64,000 bases of DNA from Nitrospirales bacterium (lineage in GTDB: Bacteria; Nitrospirota; Nitrospiria; Nitrospirales; UBA8639): NCBI GenBank assembly GCA_020027535.1, contig JAHRAK010000024.1, positions 1-64,000 on the forward strand. The letters run 5' to 3'. A model generated the notes under the pieces. The model was given only the letters and a program-made list of their open reading frames with translations. It made no database searches and was not told where the DNA came from. Below, one piece after another: positions 1-9,261 of this stretch. A program made the translations under genes and the position numbers. Every line of letters starts with the position of its first letter. Position 1 is the first letter of the stretch.

Positions 1-3000
1 CAGAACGTATGCCCGGAGATCGTAAACACGTTGCTTTCGTTCATCGTGACATCCAGCAACCGGAACACGATGGCATCGCCCAGATACGCGCGCAGCATCG
101 CCGTGCTCGGATCACCGTGCACGCGACTGCTGAATATCTTTGAAGGATCCGGGTCGTTCGCCAAACGCTGGGCAAACGGCTCGGCCCGGAAATTCAGTGC
201 CCCTCCCGTGGTATGGGTCCCTCCGTTGAGGAAGGGCATGGGAGTCATTTTAATAGTCTCGTTGGGCGGCATCTGGAACGACACCGTCCGTCCCGCTTCC
301 AATGCGACTTCCACCGGTTGCCCGGGCGGATTCCCGGCCGTGACCACGTTCACCGTATGCGGGACGGTGTCCATGATGTGCACCATCAATTCACGGAAAC
401 TGCCCGCGACGTCATGGCCGACCTGCTCCGTCGCATGAATATCCGCGACCGGACCCGTCCTGATCCGTTTGCCCGTCTTGGGATCATGCCACGTGGAGTT
501 GAACGGCTCGGCAATCATCGTGCCCACGGCACCATGCGGCCAGGTCGTGCCGCCAAAGGCATGATCGTGCCAGAACACGCTGCCCACGTCCGCATCCACC
601 CAGAACCGTTGCCGGACGTATTCCACCGTCACGATGTCGCCGGCCGGATGCGCATGTTTCAGCGGCGCATCAAACGTGAGGGTCTTGTCGCCGATGGCAA
701 CGATCCGCAGCACTTCCTTGCCCTCCACGTTATCCGCTCCGACTAAAATGGGAATGCCCACGTGATACTGACTGGCATTGGTCACGTGGATGGTTTTGTC
801 TCCCGTTTTCGCCGCCTTGGTGATTTTGGCGTTCATCGGTACCGGCAACCCCTTCTCGGTGTCTTTCGTAAACTGCGTAAAGGGTCGCATCGATTGCTCG
901 TACGACATGCCGGAAATCACGCCGTCGGAGGCCTGATTGTCAAACTGGAAAAAATGGAAATGCGTGTTGATCTTGGAGGATTGGAAATTGGTAATATCGT
1001 CATCCAACCACTCGCTGGTCAACGTCCAATCGATACAATCGTACACGTTCGCTCGGACGACCAGCGGAAATTTCTTGTCGTTGTCGGCTCGAACGTCCGC
1101 TTCTTCTTCATGGACCACGTAGAGCAACCCGTTGGGATCGACGATGGCCGGCTCCTTGCCCTGTGCCGCGGACAATTCGATCGGCAGTTTGATGAAATGA
1201 ATATTGTAATCCTGGGAACCCGCCCGGTCCGGACACAGGCTCCAGTTCCCGTTTTCTCCCGGTTCAGCCGGTCCCACCGACTGAGTTCCGTCGTCGTTGA
1301 GTCGAATCATTTCCAACCACGGAGCCGGATTGTGATCGTTGGAAAACGGCACGCGCTTTCCAAAATGCGGCGTCAACCAGGGCCATGCCACTTTTCCGGT
1401 CGCCGGCTCGAACCGGATGGAACGCCGTTTTCCGGGTTCGTAGCCTTGCCATTCGGGCTGATATTTCGGATTGTCGCCGATCGCGGGTTCCTTTTCGCTC
1501 ATCGCGCGATTCCCCTGCCACACCCAATCCACAACCGTAGCATCATAGGCCTTGAGTTGACCGAGTTCGTCGTCCTTGTGGCCCGGTTTGCCCTGGTTGC
1601 TGAGCTGCATGGACACCCAGTCTTTCAGCGTGACTACCGGAGGCTCGGCTTTCCAGTTGGTCTTGCCGCTCTCCACAATCTGGAATTGACTGCCGAACCA
1701 ATTCACGGTCGTTCCGACTAACTGATCCGACGTTACGGGCTTGTTGATGCGTCCGACCCGGTCCGGCAATTCCCGCAACGGCGCCATCACGTCATTTTGA
1801 ATTCCGGGCATTTGCAGGGTGTTATAGACTCTCCAATATCCCCACATCCCCGCGACGTAGTGATGGGCGACGTGGCAGTGGAACAGGAAGTCCCCGGCCA
1901 GCCACTGACACAACCCGGACCCGCATTCCGTTTCCAGATCCAGGGCTTCGGAGGGGCCGATCACTTCCACGTCCACGCGATCCGATTTGGTGCGAACGAT
2001 CGGATACTTCACGGGCCCATTCTGGCCGGTGCTCCACATGGGCATTTGTGTGGCCCGTGGGCTGCGCTGCCAACGAATGGCTCCACCATGCGGATGGTGG
2101 GAATGGAAGACCTCAGACCCGCCGTGCACGACGCGGAACTTCGCGGGATCCCCCAAATAGCTACGCGGAATGATCGGGGCTGCATCGCCGAACGTATACG
2201 AGCTATACGCCATGGATTCATCTTCAAACCCGAAATATTCGTGTTGCACGTGCATGTTGTTGATGCCGAACGGTTCGCTACGGTAGTTCAAGGCACGGGC
2301 TCCCGGACGATAAGCGTCCGTGAGCGGATCGCGTTGAGGCAGGAAGTCGCCGTGCTTGTTCACCGGACGAAACGCTTCATCACCTACCTCATGATAAATC
2401 AGCACAAACTCGCGAAAATCCGGACCCGTGCCGTTTTTGATCATCGTCTGCCAGCCGCTTCTGTCCTTCGTGGCCGGACCCGTTCCCAACGGATCGTAGT
2501 ACTCCGACCCGCGAGGCTCGACGACAAACACCCCGAACAACCCCATGACCGTCAGTTCCCGGTCATTGCTATACGTATGGAATTGCCGTCCCCCCTCCTG
2601 GGTCTCCGGATGGATGTACCATTCCATCTCGATAGACTCTCCAACACAGTTCTCTTCACAATCCTCGGGAGGACCGGCCGCCACTGAATCCGGATTGGTC
2701 GTGGTCGCCGGTTGCCCGGTTTTACTCATGACCATGTCGGACCCGTTGATGTGCAGACTGACCTCCTCGCCGAATTCCAACACATTCCGAAGCGTGATTT
2801 TCACGCAATCGCCCTGGTTGGCACGAATCACCAAGGGCTGAATCCATTGATCCTGGATACCGTTCTTCACGCCACCGGGATCATGATGGCCTTCTTTCTC
2901 CCGAGCTTCCGCGTTCTTCGCTTCTTCTTCACGAATGTTGGAAATGTCTTCGGTCAGGGCGTACATGTAGCCGGGATAGAAATCCAACCATTGATTCAGG

Positions 3001-3458
3001 GTGATCTCCACGTTGATGGCGGAGACGTCATAGTGCCTCACCGGTGCGGTTCTGGGGCACAATCCCCCCTTCATCGAAACCGGCTCGACGTCGGAATTGG
3101 AGGCCAGCAAGCCGTTGGCCGGCCCGGCCCCGTACTGGTGCATCATCGACATGGTATTGAAGGCGCCCGACGCATCGCCTTTCTGCGGCATCTCTTCTTG
3201 CATCTGCTGCATCAAACGCTGATGTTGCAACTCAACCAGCGCGGCGCGTTCAGCGCGTCCTTCCACTGCGTTCTCCATGATGGTTTGGCCTTTGAGCCGT
3301 TCAGCCCATGCCGGTGACGGGGAAGACATGCCCACCTGATGGACGGAGTGAGACTCTTGCTGCGCATCGGCCGGAGCGGTCATGCCGAACAGCATGGCTC
3401 CTCCCCAAAGCGCCAGGACCGCCGTGACGGTGAATATGGACCGTGTTGCATAACCCAT
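1..3458 (-). CDS. Very large exported multicopper oxidase, 3' end truncated by the window edge
   Basis: Manual minus-strand translation from ATG at 3458 (GGAGG upstream). Sec signal MGYATRSIFTVTAVLALWGGAMLFGMTAPADA, then copper motifs HINGSDM, HHPHGGAIRW, FLFHCHVAHHYVAGMWGYW, INTHFHFFQFD and VFWHDHAFGGTTWPHGAVGTM. Open to the window edge, so absent from the ORF track. Confidence 0.88.
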   Translation of the reverse strand, partial: MGYATRSIFTVTAVLALWGGAMLFGMTAPADAQQESHSVHQVGMSSPSPAWAERLKGQTIMENAVEGRAERAALVELQHQRLMQQMQEEMPQKGDASGAFNTMSMMHQYGAGPANGLLASNSDVEPVSMKGGLCPRTAPVRHYDVSAINVEITLNQWLDFYPGYMYALTEDISNIREEEAKNAEAREKEGHHDPGGVKNGIQDQWIQPLVIRANQGDCVKITLRNVLEFGEEVSLHINGSDMVMSKTGQPATTTNPDSVAAGPPEDCEENCVGESIEMEWYIHPETQEGGRQFHTYSNDRELTVMGLFGVFVVEPRGSEYYDPLGTGPATKDRSGWQTMIKNGTGPDFREFVLIYHEVGDEAFRPVNKHGDFLPQRDPLTDAYRPGARALNYRSEPFGINNMHVQHEYFGFEDESMAYSSYTFGDAAPIIPRSYLGDPAKFRVVHGGSEVFHSHHPHGGAIRWQRSPRATQMPMWSTGQNGPVKYPIVRTKSDRVDVEVIGPSEALDLETECGSGLCQWLAGDFLFHCHVAHHYVAGMWGYWRVYNTLQMPGIQNDVMAPLRELPDRVGRINKPVTSDQLVGTTVNWFGSQFQIVESGKTNWKAEPPVVTLKDWVSMQLSNQGKPGHKDDELGQLKAYDATVVDWVWQGNRAMSEKEPAIGDNPKYQPEWQGYEPGKRRSIRFEPATGKVAWPWLTPHFGKRVPFSNDHNPAPWLEMIRLNDDGTQSVGPAEPGENGNWSLCPDRAGSQDYNIHFIKLPIELSAAQGKEPAIVDPNGLLYVVHEEEADVRADNDKKFPLVVRANVYDCIDWTLTSEWLDDDITNFQSSKINTHFHFFQFDNQASDGVISGMSYEQSMRPFTQFTKDTEKGLPVPMNAKITKAAKTGDKTIHVTNASQYHVGIPILVGADNVEGKEVLRIVAIGDKTLTFDAPLKHAHPAGDIVTVEYVRQRFWVDADVGSVFWHDHAFGGTTWPHGAVGTMIAEPFNSTWHDPKTGKRIRTGPVADIHATEQVGHDVAGSFRELMVHIMDTVPHTVNVVTAGNPPGQPVEVALEAGRTVSFQMPPNETIKMTPMPFLNGGTHTTGGALNFRAEPFAQRLANDPDPSKIFSSRVHGDPSTAMLRAYLGDAIVFRLLDVTMNESNVFTISGHTF

Positions 3459-3736
3459 CGTTTGGCCTCCTTACACAACGAGATGAATAAGAACTTCAAT
3501 CGTCACAGCCGCATACAGGTGTGACGGAGTACTCACCGGGAAAATGCGCAAGAATGATGCCTCAAGAAAGTCTTCGGGGCACTTGATGCAACACGCTGAA
3601 TGTACAAGGAAATGGCTGAGTGGACCGGAATGCTCATGGGGCCGAATGCAACAGCCAGGGGAAACCTAGTGTGGCAGGAAAGGACAATCGTGACCGCGGG
3701 AATCATCGGCGGAACAGGGGGAACAGCCTTAAGCGG

Positions 3737-4810
3737 CTATGGCACACTCGACCGATGCACGGGCAGGTCAATATGAAACGTCGTGCCTTGTCCAGGTTCG
3801 CTGTCCACCGTAATGGAGCCCTGATGTTCCTCGATAATGCCGTGAACAACCGTGAGGCCCAACCCTGTCCCTTCCCCGACCCCCTTCGTGGAAAAAAATG
3901 GGATAAAGAGTTTCGGGACGAGGTCAGAGGGAATACCGCATCCCGTATCGGAGACCGACAAACGCGCGTGCTCGTTGCGACAACGGAGCCTGAGAGAAAG
4001 AGTCCCTCCTTCGGGCATCGCCTGAATCGCATTGACGACTAAATTCAAGAGAACCTGCCCCATTTGATCCCGGTCGGCCAAGACGTCCGGACACTTCGAC
4101 TCCAGGTCGACCTCGAGCCGGATTCCTCGCTTCTCCAAACGTTCCTGAGTCACGTCCATGATATCCTGCACCACCAGCGACAGGACGAGCGGACGTCGTT
4201 CAATGGGGTGTTGCCCGGCGAAACTCAACAACTGCTTCATGATTTTCGTTATACGCTCGACCTGCGCCACAATGGTGGTCAATCCCTTCTTGGTCGATTC
4301 GTCCGAAGTCTTTCGCATCAGGTACTCGGCCCGCCCAAGGATGACGTTCATGGGTGTGCCGATTTCATGCGCCATGCCCGCGGCCAACGTCCCCAATTCA
4401 GCCAAGCGTTCGGTCTGACGGAGTTGGCTTTCCATTCTCTTTCGTTCCGTGATATCCCGAAGGATCACGGTATACCAGTGTTGCCTGCCTTTCTTGAATT
4501 GAGAAATTGAAGCCTCAATGGGAAATTCTTCGCCATCGAACCGCAACCCCGATACGGCGCCCAAGGCTCCCATGCGCCGGTCGGTGACTTGGGTTTCCCC
4601 AAAATTCCTCACGTGTTGACGATGATGGGCGCGAAACCGCTCCGGAAGAAACAGGTCGATCGGTTTCCCCATGGCCTCCCTGGCCGAACAGCCGAACATG
4701 CTTTCCGCAGCCGCGTTGAATTGCACCACGTGTTGATTCTCATTAATCGTGATAATGGCATCCATGGCCGACTGAATGATGCCGGCCAGTTGCCGTTCTA
4801 CGATGTGCAA
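3737..4810 (-). CDS. PAS-domain sensor histidine kinase (NtrB-like)
   Basis: PAS domain, HisKA MAHEIGTPMNVILGRAEYL, HATPase motifs NLVVNAIQAMP and DTGCGIP. Only a TTG start at 4810; the likely original ATG at 4921 is separated by an in-frame TAA. Confidence 0.85.
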   Translation of the reverse strand: MHIVERQLAGIIQSAMDAIITINENQHVVQFNAAAESMFGCSAREAMGKPIDLFLPERFRAHHRQHVRNFGETQVTDRRMGALGAVSGLRFDGEEFPIEASISQFKKGRQHWYTVILRDITERKRMESQLRQTERLAELGTLAAGMAHEIGTPMNVILGRAEYLMRKTSDESTKKGLTTIVAQVERITKIMKQLLSFAGQHPIERRPLVLSLVVQDIMDVTQERLEKRGIRLEVDLESKCPDVLADRDQMGQVLLNLVVNAIQAMPEGGTLSLRLRCRNEHARLSVSDTGCGIPSDLVPKLFIPFFSTKGVGEGTGLGLTVVHGIIEEHQGSITVDSEPGQGTTFHIDLPVHRSSVP

Positions 4811-5112
4811 CCCTTCGGCGGTTTGCTCATGGACGGCTTCTTGAGATCGCAGTTCGGCGAGTTCGCGTCGAAGGGTCTCGACTTCTTTCAGGAGTTAGGC
4901 TTTGGACGGGTGAGGCGTCATGCGCGGCTTCCAATGGGGTCCTCAGGAGGCGGTTCGCTTCGTTTCTCCCAATTTCCGGTAGAGGGTCTTGCGGTCGATT
5001 CCCAGGATCTGCGCCGCTTGCAGTTTGTTGTCTCGAGTCTTTTCCAAGATCCTTTTGATGTACAGACGCTCGACTTCTTTCATGGGAAGCGCCCGTTCAA
5101 TGCCCTCTTCAA

Positions 5113-6306
5113 TCAATCGCCGGTCGCCTCGCGAATGGTGGCGGATAACGCCTCGACGGTCACAATATCTCCAGGTGCCAAGGTGACGGCGCGTTCGATC
5201 ACGTTTTCCAATTCCCGAACGTTGCCGGGCCAAGAGTAATCGATCAACAACCCCAATGCCGACTCGGCGATTCCCGCAGACGGCTTGCCCATTCCGCTCG
5301 CCATCTTGTGCAGCAATAGGTTGCACAGCAGTGGAATGTCTTCCTTGCGTTCGCGCAAGGGAGGCAGCCGGATTTCAATGACGTTCAGTCGATAGTACAG
5401 ATCTTCCCGAAAGCGTTTGGCCGTCACTTCCTCCGCCAACACCAAATTCGTGGCCGCAATGATCCGCACGTTGACGGGAACGGATTGCGTCGCGCCCACC
5501 CGGCGAATTTCCCGTTCCTGGACGGCCCGCAATAATTTCGCCTGCAGCAGCATGGGCATTTCACTGATCTCATCCAAAAACAACGTGCCCTTTTGAGCTT
5601 CTTCGAACAATCCGCGTTTATCCGACCTGGCATCCGTAAAGGCTCCTTTCACGTGCCCGAACAATTCGCTTTCCAGAAGCTGTTCGGGAATCGCCGCGCA
5701 ATTCACCGGAATAAACGGCGCATCCTTGCGGCTACTATTATAATGAATGGCCTTGGCCACCAATTCTTTTCCCGTTCCGCTTTCGCCGGTAATGAGAATA
5801 TTCGCCTGGGAGTCGGCCACACGGCGAATGAGATCAAACACCTCGCGCATGGGTTTACTCTTTCCGAGAATTTGATCGAAAGCGTATTCCCGATTGACCT
5901 GCTTCCGCAGGTGTGCGACTTCCCGGCGGAGGGAAGCCTCGCGGAGAGCTTTCTCAACCGTCACCAGCAGTTCATCCGTTTTGATGGGTTTCGTCAGGTA
6001 ATCGAAAGCGCCCCGTTTCATCGCATCGACGGCCGACTCGACGGTGCCGAACGCCGTCATCATGATGGTGTTACAGGCGGGATGATGTTGGACAAGTTCG
6101 TGCAGGAGTTCGGCTCCATCGAGGCCCTTCATCCGCAGGTCCGTCAGGACGACGGGATAGTCGCCACTCTCCAGATGGTCCAGGGCTTCCCGCCCCTCTC
6201 TGGCAACGGCGACCTGATAGCTGTGATCTTCCAGGATGTCTTTGAGAAGATCCCGCATTTCCCGGTCGTCATCAACAATGAGAATGGAATTGGCGTGTGT
6301 TGCCAT
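5113..6306 (-). CDS. NtrC-family sigma-54-dependent response regulator (receiver + AAA+); Fis-type HTH lies in another frame downstream
   Basis: Receiver ILIVDDDREM, Walker A GESGTGKE, GAFTDA motif. HTH RDNKLQAAQILGIDRKTLYRKLGE is found in the adjacent frame at 4943-5120. Confidence 0.88.
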   Translation of the reverse strand: MATHANSILIVDDDREMRDLLKDILEDHSYQVAVAREGREALDHLESGDYPVVLTDLRMKGLDGAELLHELVQHHPACNTIMMTAFGTVESAVDAMKRGAFDYLTKPIKTDELLVTVEKALREASLRREVAHLRKQVNREYAFDQILGKSKPMREVFDLIRRVADSQANILITGESGTGKELVAKAIHYNSSRKDAPFIPVNCAAIPEQLLESELFGHVKGAFTDARSDKRGLFEEAQKGTLFLDEISEMPMLLQAKLLRAVQEREIRRVGATQSVPVNVRIIAATNLVLAEEVTAKRFREDLYYRLNVIEIRLPPLRERKEDIPLLCNLLLHKMASGMGKPSAGIAESALGLLIDYSWPGNVRELENVIERAVTLAPGDIVTVEALSATIREATGD

Positions 6307-6345
6307 GGGCTCCCTCTATTGATAAGTGATGGCCAATTTTCCACA

Positions 6346-6386
6346 TTATGTAGATGTTTGGGACATAAAATCAATATGTGTCAAAT
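6346..6386. promoter_or_regulatory. Imperfect dyad TTTGGGACAT-N9-ATGTGTCAAA between the regulator and uspA
   Basis: Inverted repeat seen in sequence; a related copy occurs at 15818-15860. Confidence 0.45.
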
Positions 6387-6479
6387 TTCCGCAATAAAGA
6401 AGAGGAAGAGAAGTTTGATAGCAGTCCTTCTTTCCAGCTTGCAGGGGTCTGTCTTGCATCGAATCATGTTCCTGGGAAA

Positions 6480-6495
6480 TGGCATCTTTCTTGCT
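6480..6495 (+). promoter_or_regulatory. Sigma-54 promoter (TGGCAT-CTTTC-TTGCT)
   Basis: Matches TGGCAY-N5-TTGCW, about 56 nt before the uspA start; an NtrC-family regulator is adjacent. Confidence 0.72.
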
Positions 6496-6550
6496 GGCTA
6501 TGAGTTATTCCTCGCAGAGATTCCTTTCGACTCTTGAATGGAGACCCCGT

Positions 6551-7468
6551 ATGAAAATCCTCATAGCCGTAGATGGATCACAGCAGTCCTTCTACGCTAT
6601 TCACGCTCTTGCACAATTCGGGCCATTTGACGAGATCACTTTGGTCCACGCACTCCAACTTCCTGACCTTGATCACCCCATGATCCCTCCGGACATAAGG
6701 GAAAAAGCGATGCAGGAAATGAAAAACACCCTCAGACCGAAAGGTGAGGCGTTATTGGAGCGAACCCAGTCCGAACTACCCAAAGGGGTGGGGACTGTGA
6801 CTCGGATCCATCAAATTGGCTTACCGGCAACGGTCATTTTAGAGGCCGTCGAATCCGTCAAACCGGATCTCATCATGATGGGCGCCCGGGGCCTCGGACC
6901 GATTAAAGAACTGGCCATGGGCAGCGTTTCCCATAGGGTCCTTTTACATGCCCCATGTTCCATCCTCATCGTGAAAAATCCCTTGCCCGCACTCGAACAC
7001 GTTCTGATGCCAATAGAGAGCAAGAGCGATGCCGAATACCTGCTTCGCTATTTGTTTTCTCTTCCCTTTGTGACAAAGCCACGATTGAGTGTCATGTCGG
7101 TATGGCCTCAACCGCAGTTGCCTTGGCCGGTGACAGTGTCACAAAGCAACATGTTGGAAGAGCACGCACGGATCCACGCTCGTGAGGTGGCGGAAGAAAT
7201 AGCGCAACAGGCTCAAGCCAAGCATTTTTCGAGCCAGGCTATCGCGGGATTAGGCGATCCGGCGTTTACGATTCTGGAACAAGCCCGCATGATCAAGCCG
7301 GACATGATCATGGTCGGGTCGCATGGTCGCCGCGGGTTATCCAGATTTCTGCTTGGAAGCGTCTCTCATAGCCTGGTTCATCAGGCGACTGATTCTGTTC
7401 TGGTCGTCCGGCAAGCCGGGAGTGAAGAAGGTTGTCCTCTGTCGCTATCTGCTACAGAGAGAAACTGA
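6551..7468 (+). CDS. Tandem universal stress protein (two Usp domains)
   Basis: MKILIAVDGSQQS; GARGLGPIKELAMGSVSHRVLLHAPCSILIV; GSHGRRGLSRFLLGSVSHSLVHQATDSVLVV. Confidence 0.93.
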   Translation: MKILIAVDGSQQSFYAIHALAQFGPFDEITLVHALQLPDLDHPMIPPDIREKAMQEMKNTLRPKGEALLERTQSELPKGVGTVTRIHQIGLPATVILEAVESVKPDLIMMGARGLGPIKELAMGSVSHRVLLHAPCSILIVKNPLPALEHVLMPIESKSDAEYLLRYLFSLPFVTKPRLSVMSVWPQPQLPWPVTVSQSNMLEEHARIHAREVAEEIAQQAQAKHFSSQAIAGLGDPAFTILEQARMIKPDMIMVGSHGRRGLSRFLLGSVSHSLVHQATDSVLVVRQAGSEEGCPLSLSATERN

Positions 7469-7563
7469 GAAGTGAGGCAGAGATCGTCAACTTCCATCCG
7501 CACTTGGGTTCGAACATCCTGATGATTCAATTTTACCAGCTATGGTCTATCAGGCTTTTTCTC

Positions 7564-7579
7564 TGGCATGCCTTTTGCT
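7564..7579 (+). promoter_or_regulatory. Sigma-54 promoter (TGGCAT-GCCTT-TTGCT)
   Basis: Matches TGGCAY-N5-TTGCW; 70 nt upstream of the CDS at 7649. Confidence 0.7.
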
Positions 7580-7648
7580 TTCCCTTGTGAAGAGGAGGAT
7601 TTTTCACAAGTGAATTCTCTCCTTCAATTCATGACAAGGGAATCGACC

Positions 7649-7993
7649 ATGAACCAGACACAAGCAGACATTTTGGTCCAACGCATTCGAGCGAAGTCGA
7701 GACATTCCGACTCTTACGACATCCCACGCTCACCCGGGGCGCGCATAGACACATGCCATTCGATGCTAGGCTACTCCGAAGTCTTTTTGCTTGACGACGG
7801 ATCGGTGATCGAGGTGGGCAAGGCTGTGTTGCTTTCGTGGGGATGTTTGGCCGCGTACGACGGCATACATCCAACTTGTCCGAATTGCCGAAACGATTTG
7901 TCGCTTGACGGAATGGGGAGAAAAAAGAAAACGCTGCGGGAACTGCACGACTGTATGGTCTGCGGATGGCAGGACGCGGATATTCGTACGTAA
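7649..7993 (+). CDS. Small hypothetical protein with CPNC...CMVC putative zinc ribbon
   Basis: ORF with conserved-looking CxxC pairs, placed between a sigma-54 promoter and hsp20. Confidence 0.6.
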   Translation: MNQTQADILVQRIRAKSRHSDSYDIPRSPGARIDTCHSMLGYSEVFLLDDGSVIEVGKAVLLSWGCLAAYDGIHPTCPNCRNDLSLDGMGRKKKTLRELHDCMVCGWQDADIRT

Positions 7994-8048
7994 ACGTATC
8001 ATTTTCCCTTTCACAATCATCTTTCATCATTCAAGCAGGAGGTTTGCC

Positions 8049-8504
8049 ATGAATGCCCTCACACGTTGGGATCCCTTTCGGGAACTCGATGAATTACAAA
8101 ATCGCCTTTCCATGTTGTTTGGACGGACACCGGTCAAGAAAAATGGCGAGCAGCAAGAAGCCCTGACCGTCACGGAATGGGCCCCCTTGGTGGATATCGC
8201 GGAGGACGACAACGCTTACGTCATCACGGCAGAACTTCCCGGATTGAAAAAGGAAGACATCAAAGTCGGCGTCCAAGACGACGTGTTGACCATCTCCGGT
8301 GAACGCACATACGAAAAGGAAGAGAACGGCAAAAAATTTCACCGGGTTGAGAGAGCGCATGGCAGGTTTTCCCGCCAGTTTACTATTCCCGGGAATTCCG
8401 ACGGCGAAAAGGTTTCTGCTGAATTCAAAGACGGGATGTTGCAAGTCCATCTGCCAAAGACCGAAACAGTCAAACCCAAGCAAATTGAAGTCGCCGTGGG
8501 ATAA
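8049..8504 (+). CDS. Hsp20/alpha-crystallin small heat shock protein
   Basis: MNALTRWDPFRELDELQNRLSMLF; AYVITAELPGLKKEDIKVGVQDDVLTISGER; SD AGGAGG. Confidence 0.95.
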   Translation: MNALTRWDPFRELDELQNRLSMLFGRTPVKKNGEQQEALTVTEWAPLVDIAEDDNAYVITAELPGLKKEDIKVGVQDDVLTISGERTYEKEENGKKFHRVERAHGRFSRQFTIPGNSDGEKVSAEFKDGMLQVHLPKTETVKPKQIEVAVG

Positions 8505-8691
8505 TCCGTGACTCGTCTTTCGTCTCATACGTCCATGGGGCTTCGGCAGCCGGTCAATCACGCACACAAACCGAGGAAGCGACGAACGAACATTTTATTC
8601 GCATGCGCGGCGTTCCTGATGGGAACGGTCATGGCATGAACGGAACCGAGGAAGGCCCTTTGCATTCACGACGCAAAAAGGAGATGCAAGG

Positions 8692-9126
8692 ATGTTTGGT
8701 AATCCATCGTTGGTCACACGAATTGCGATCGGCAAGGCCATCGGCTTCTTGATAGGCCTCGCCGGGTTTGTTGGGCTTCCCTGGTTGATGCCCGAAGTGG
8801 GTTGGCTGCCCCGATGGGGATTTTTGCTTTGGTATACCACTCTGGGAGCGATCATCGGGGTGTACGGTGTGTTCTCCTGGCACCCCGTGTTGAAGATGCC
8901 TCTGCCTTGGTGGTTTCGCGCCCCGTTTATTGGAGCCTGGATGAATTTCGTCCTGACATTTTTCGCCTATGACATGTTGAAACAGGCGATGGAGGCTTTC
9001 TTCGGCCTGGATGGTATCCTCAACTCGCCCTTCTGGTTCGTGGCCGAGGGCGCTGTCGCTGGGCTCATCATCGGCTATTTCGCGACACGTTTCGGCGGCG
9101 AGGGCACAGAAACCGCTGGCCGCTGA
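8692..9126 (+). CDS. Hypothetical multi-pass membrane protein
   Basis: Several hydrophobic segments; AAGGAG upstream. Confidence 0.65.
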   Translation: MFGNPSLVTRIAIGKAIGFLIGLAGFVGLPWLMPEVGWLPRWGFLLWYTTLGAIIGVYGVFSWHPVLKMPLPWWFRAPFIGAWMNFVLTFFAYDMLKQAMEAFFGLDGILNSPFWFVAEGAVAGLIIGYFATRFGGEGTETAGR

Positions 9127-9261
9127 ACAGTCAGGCCCTGCCCAAAACCAGGTGCTCAAGGAAGGATAAAAAAAGGCCGGCAACGGGTAGTCGAGGGCAT
9201 GGGAGGAGAAATCTTGTTGATGTCGGCGGGAAGAGTGTAGGAGCACATGTAAAGATTACCC

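Noticed and set aside
31-3317. Plus-strand ORFs (31..438, 213..746, 762..1721, 1797..2687, 2712..3317)
   Set aside because: They are antisense to the multicopper oxidase reading frame and have no recognisable domains.
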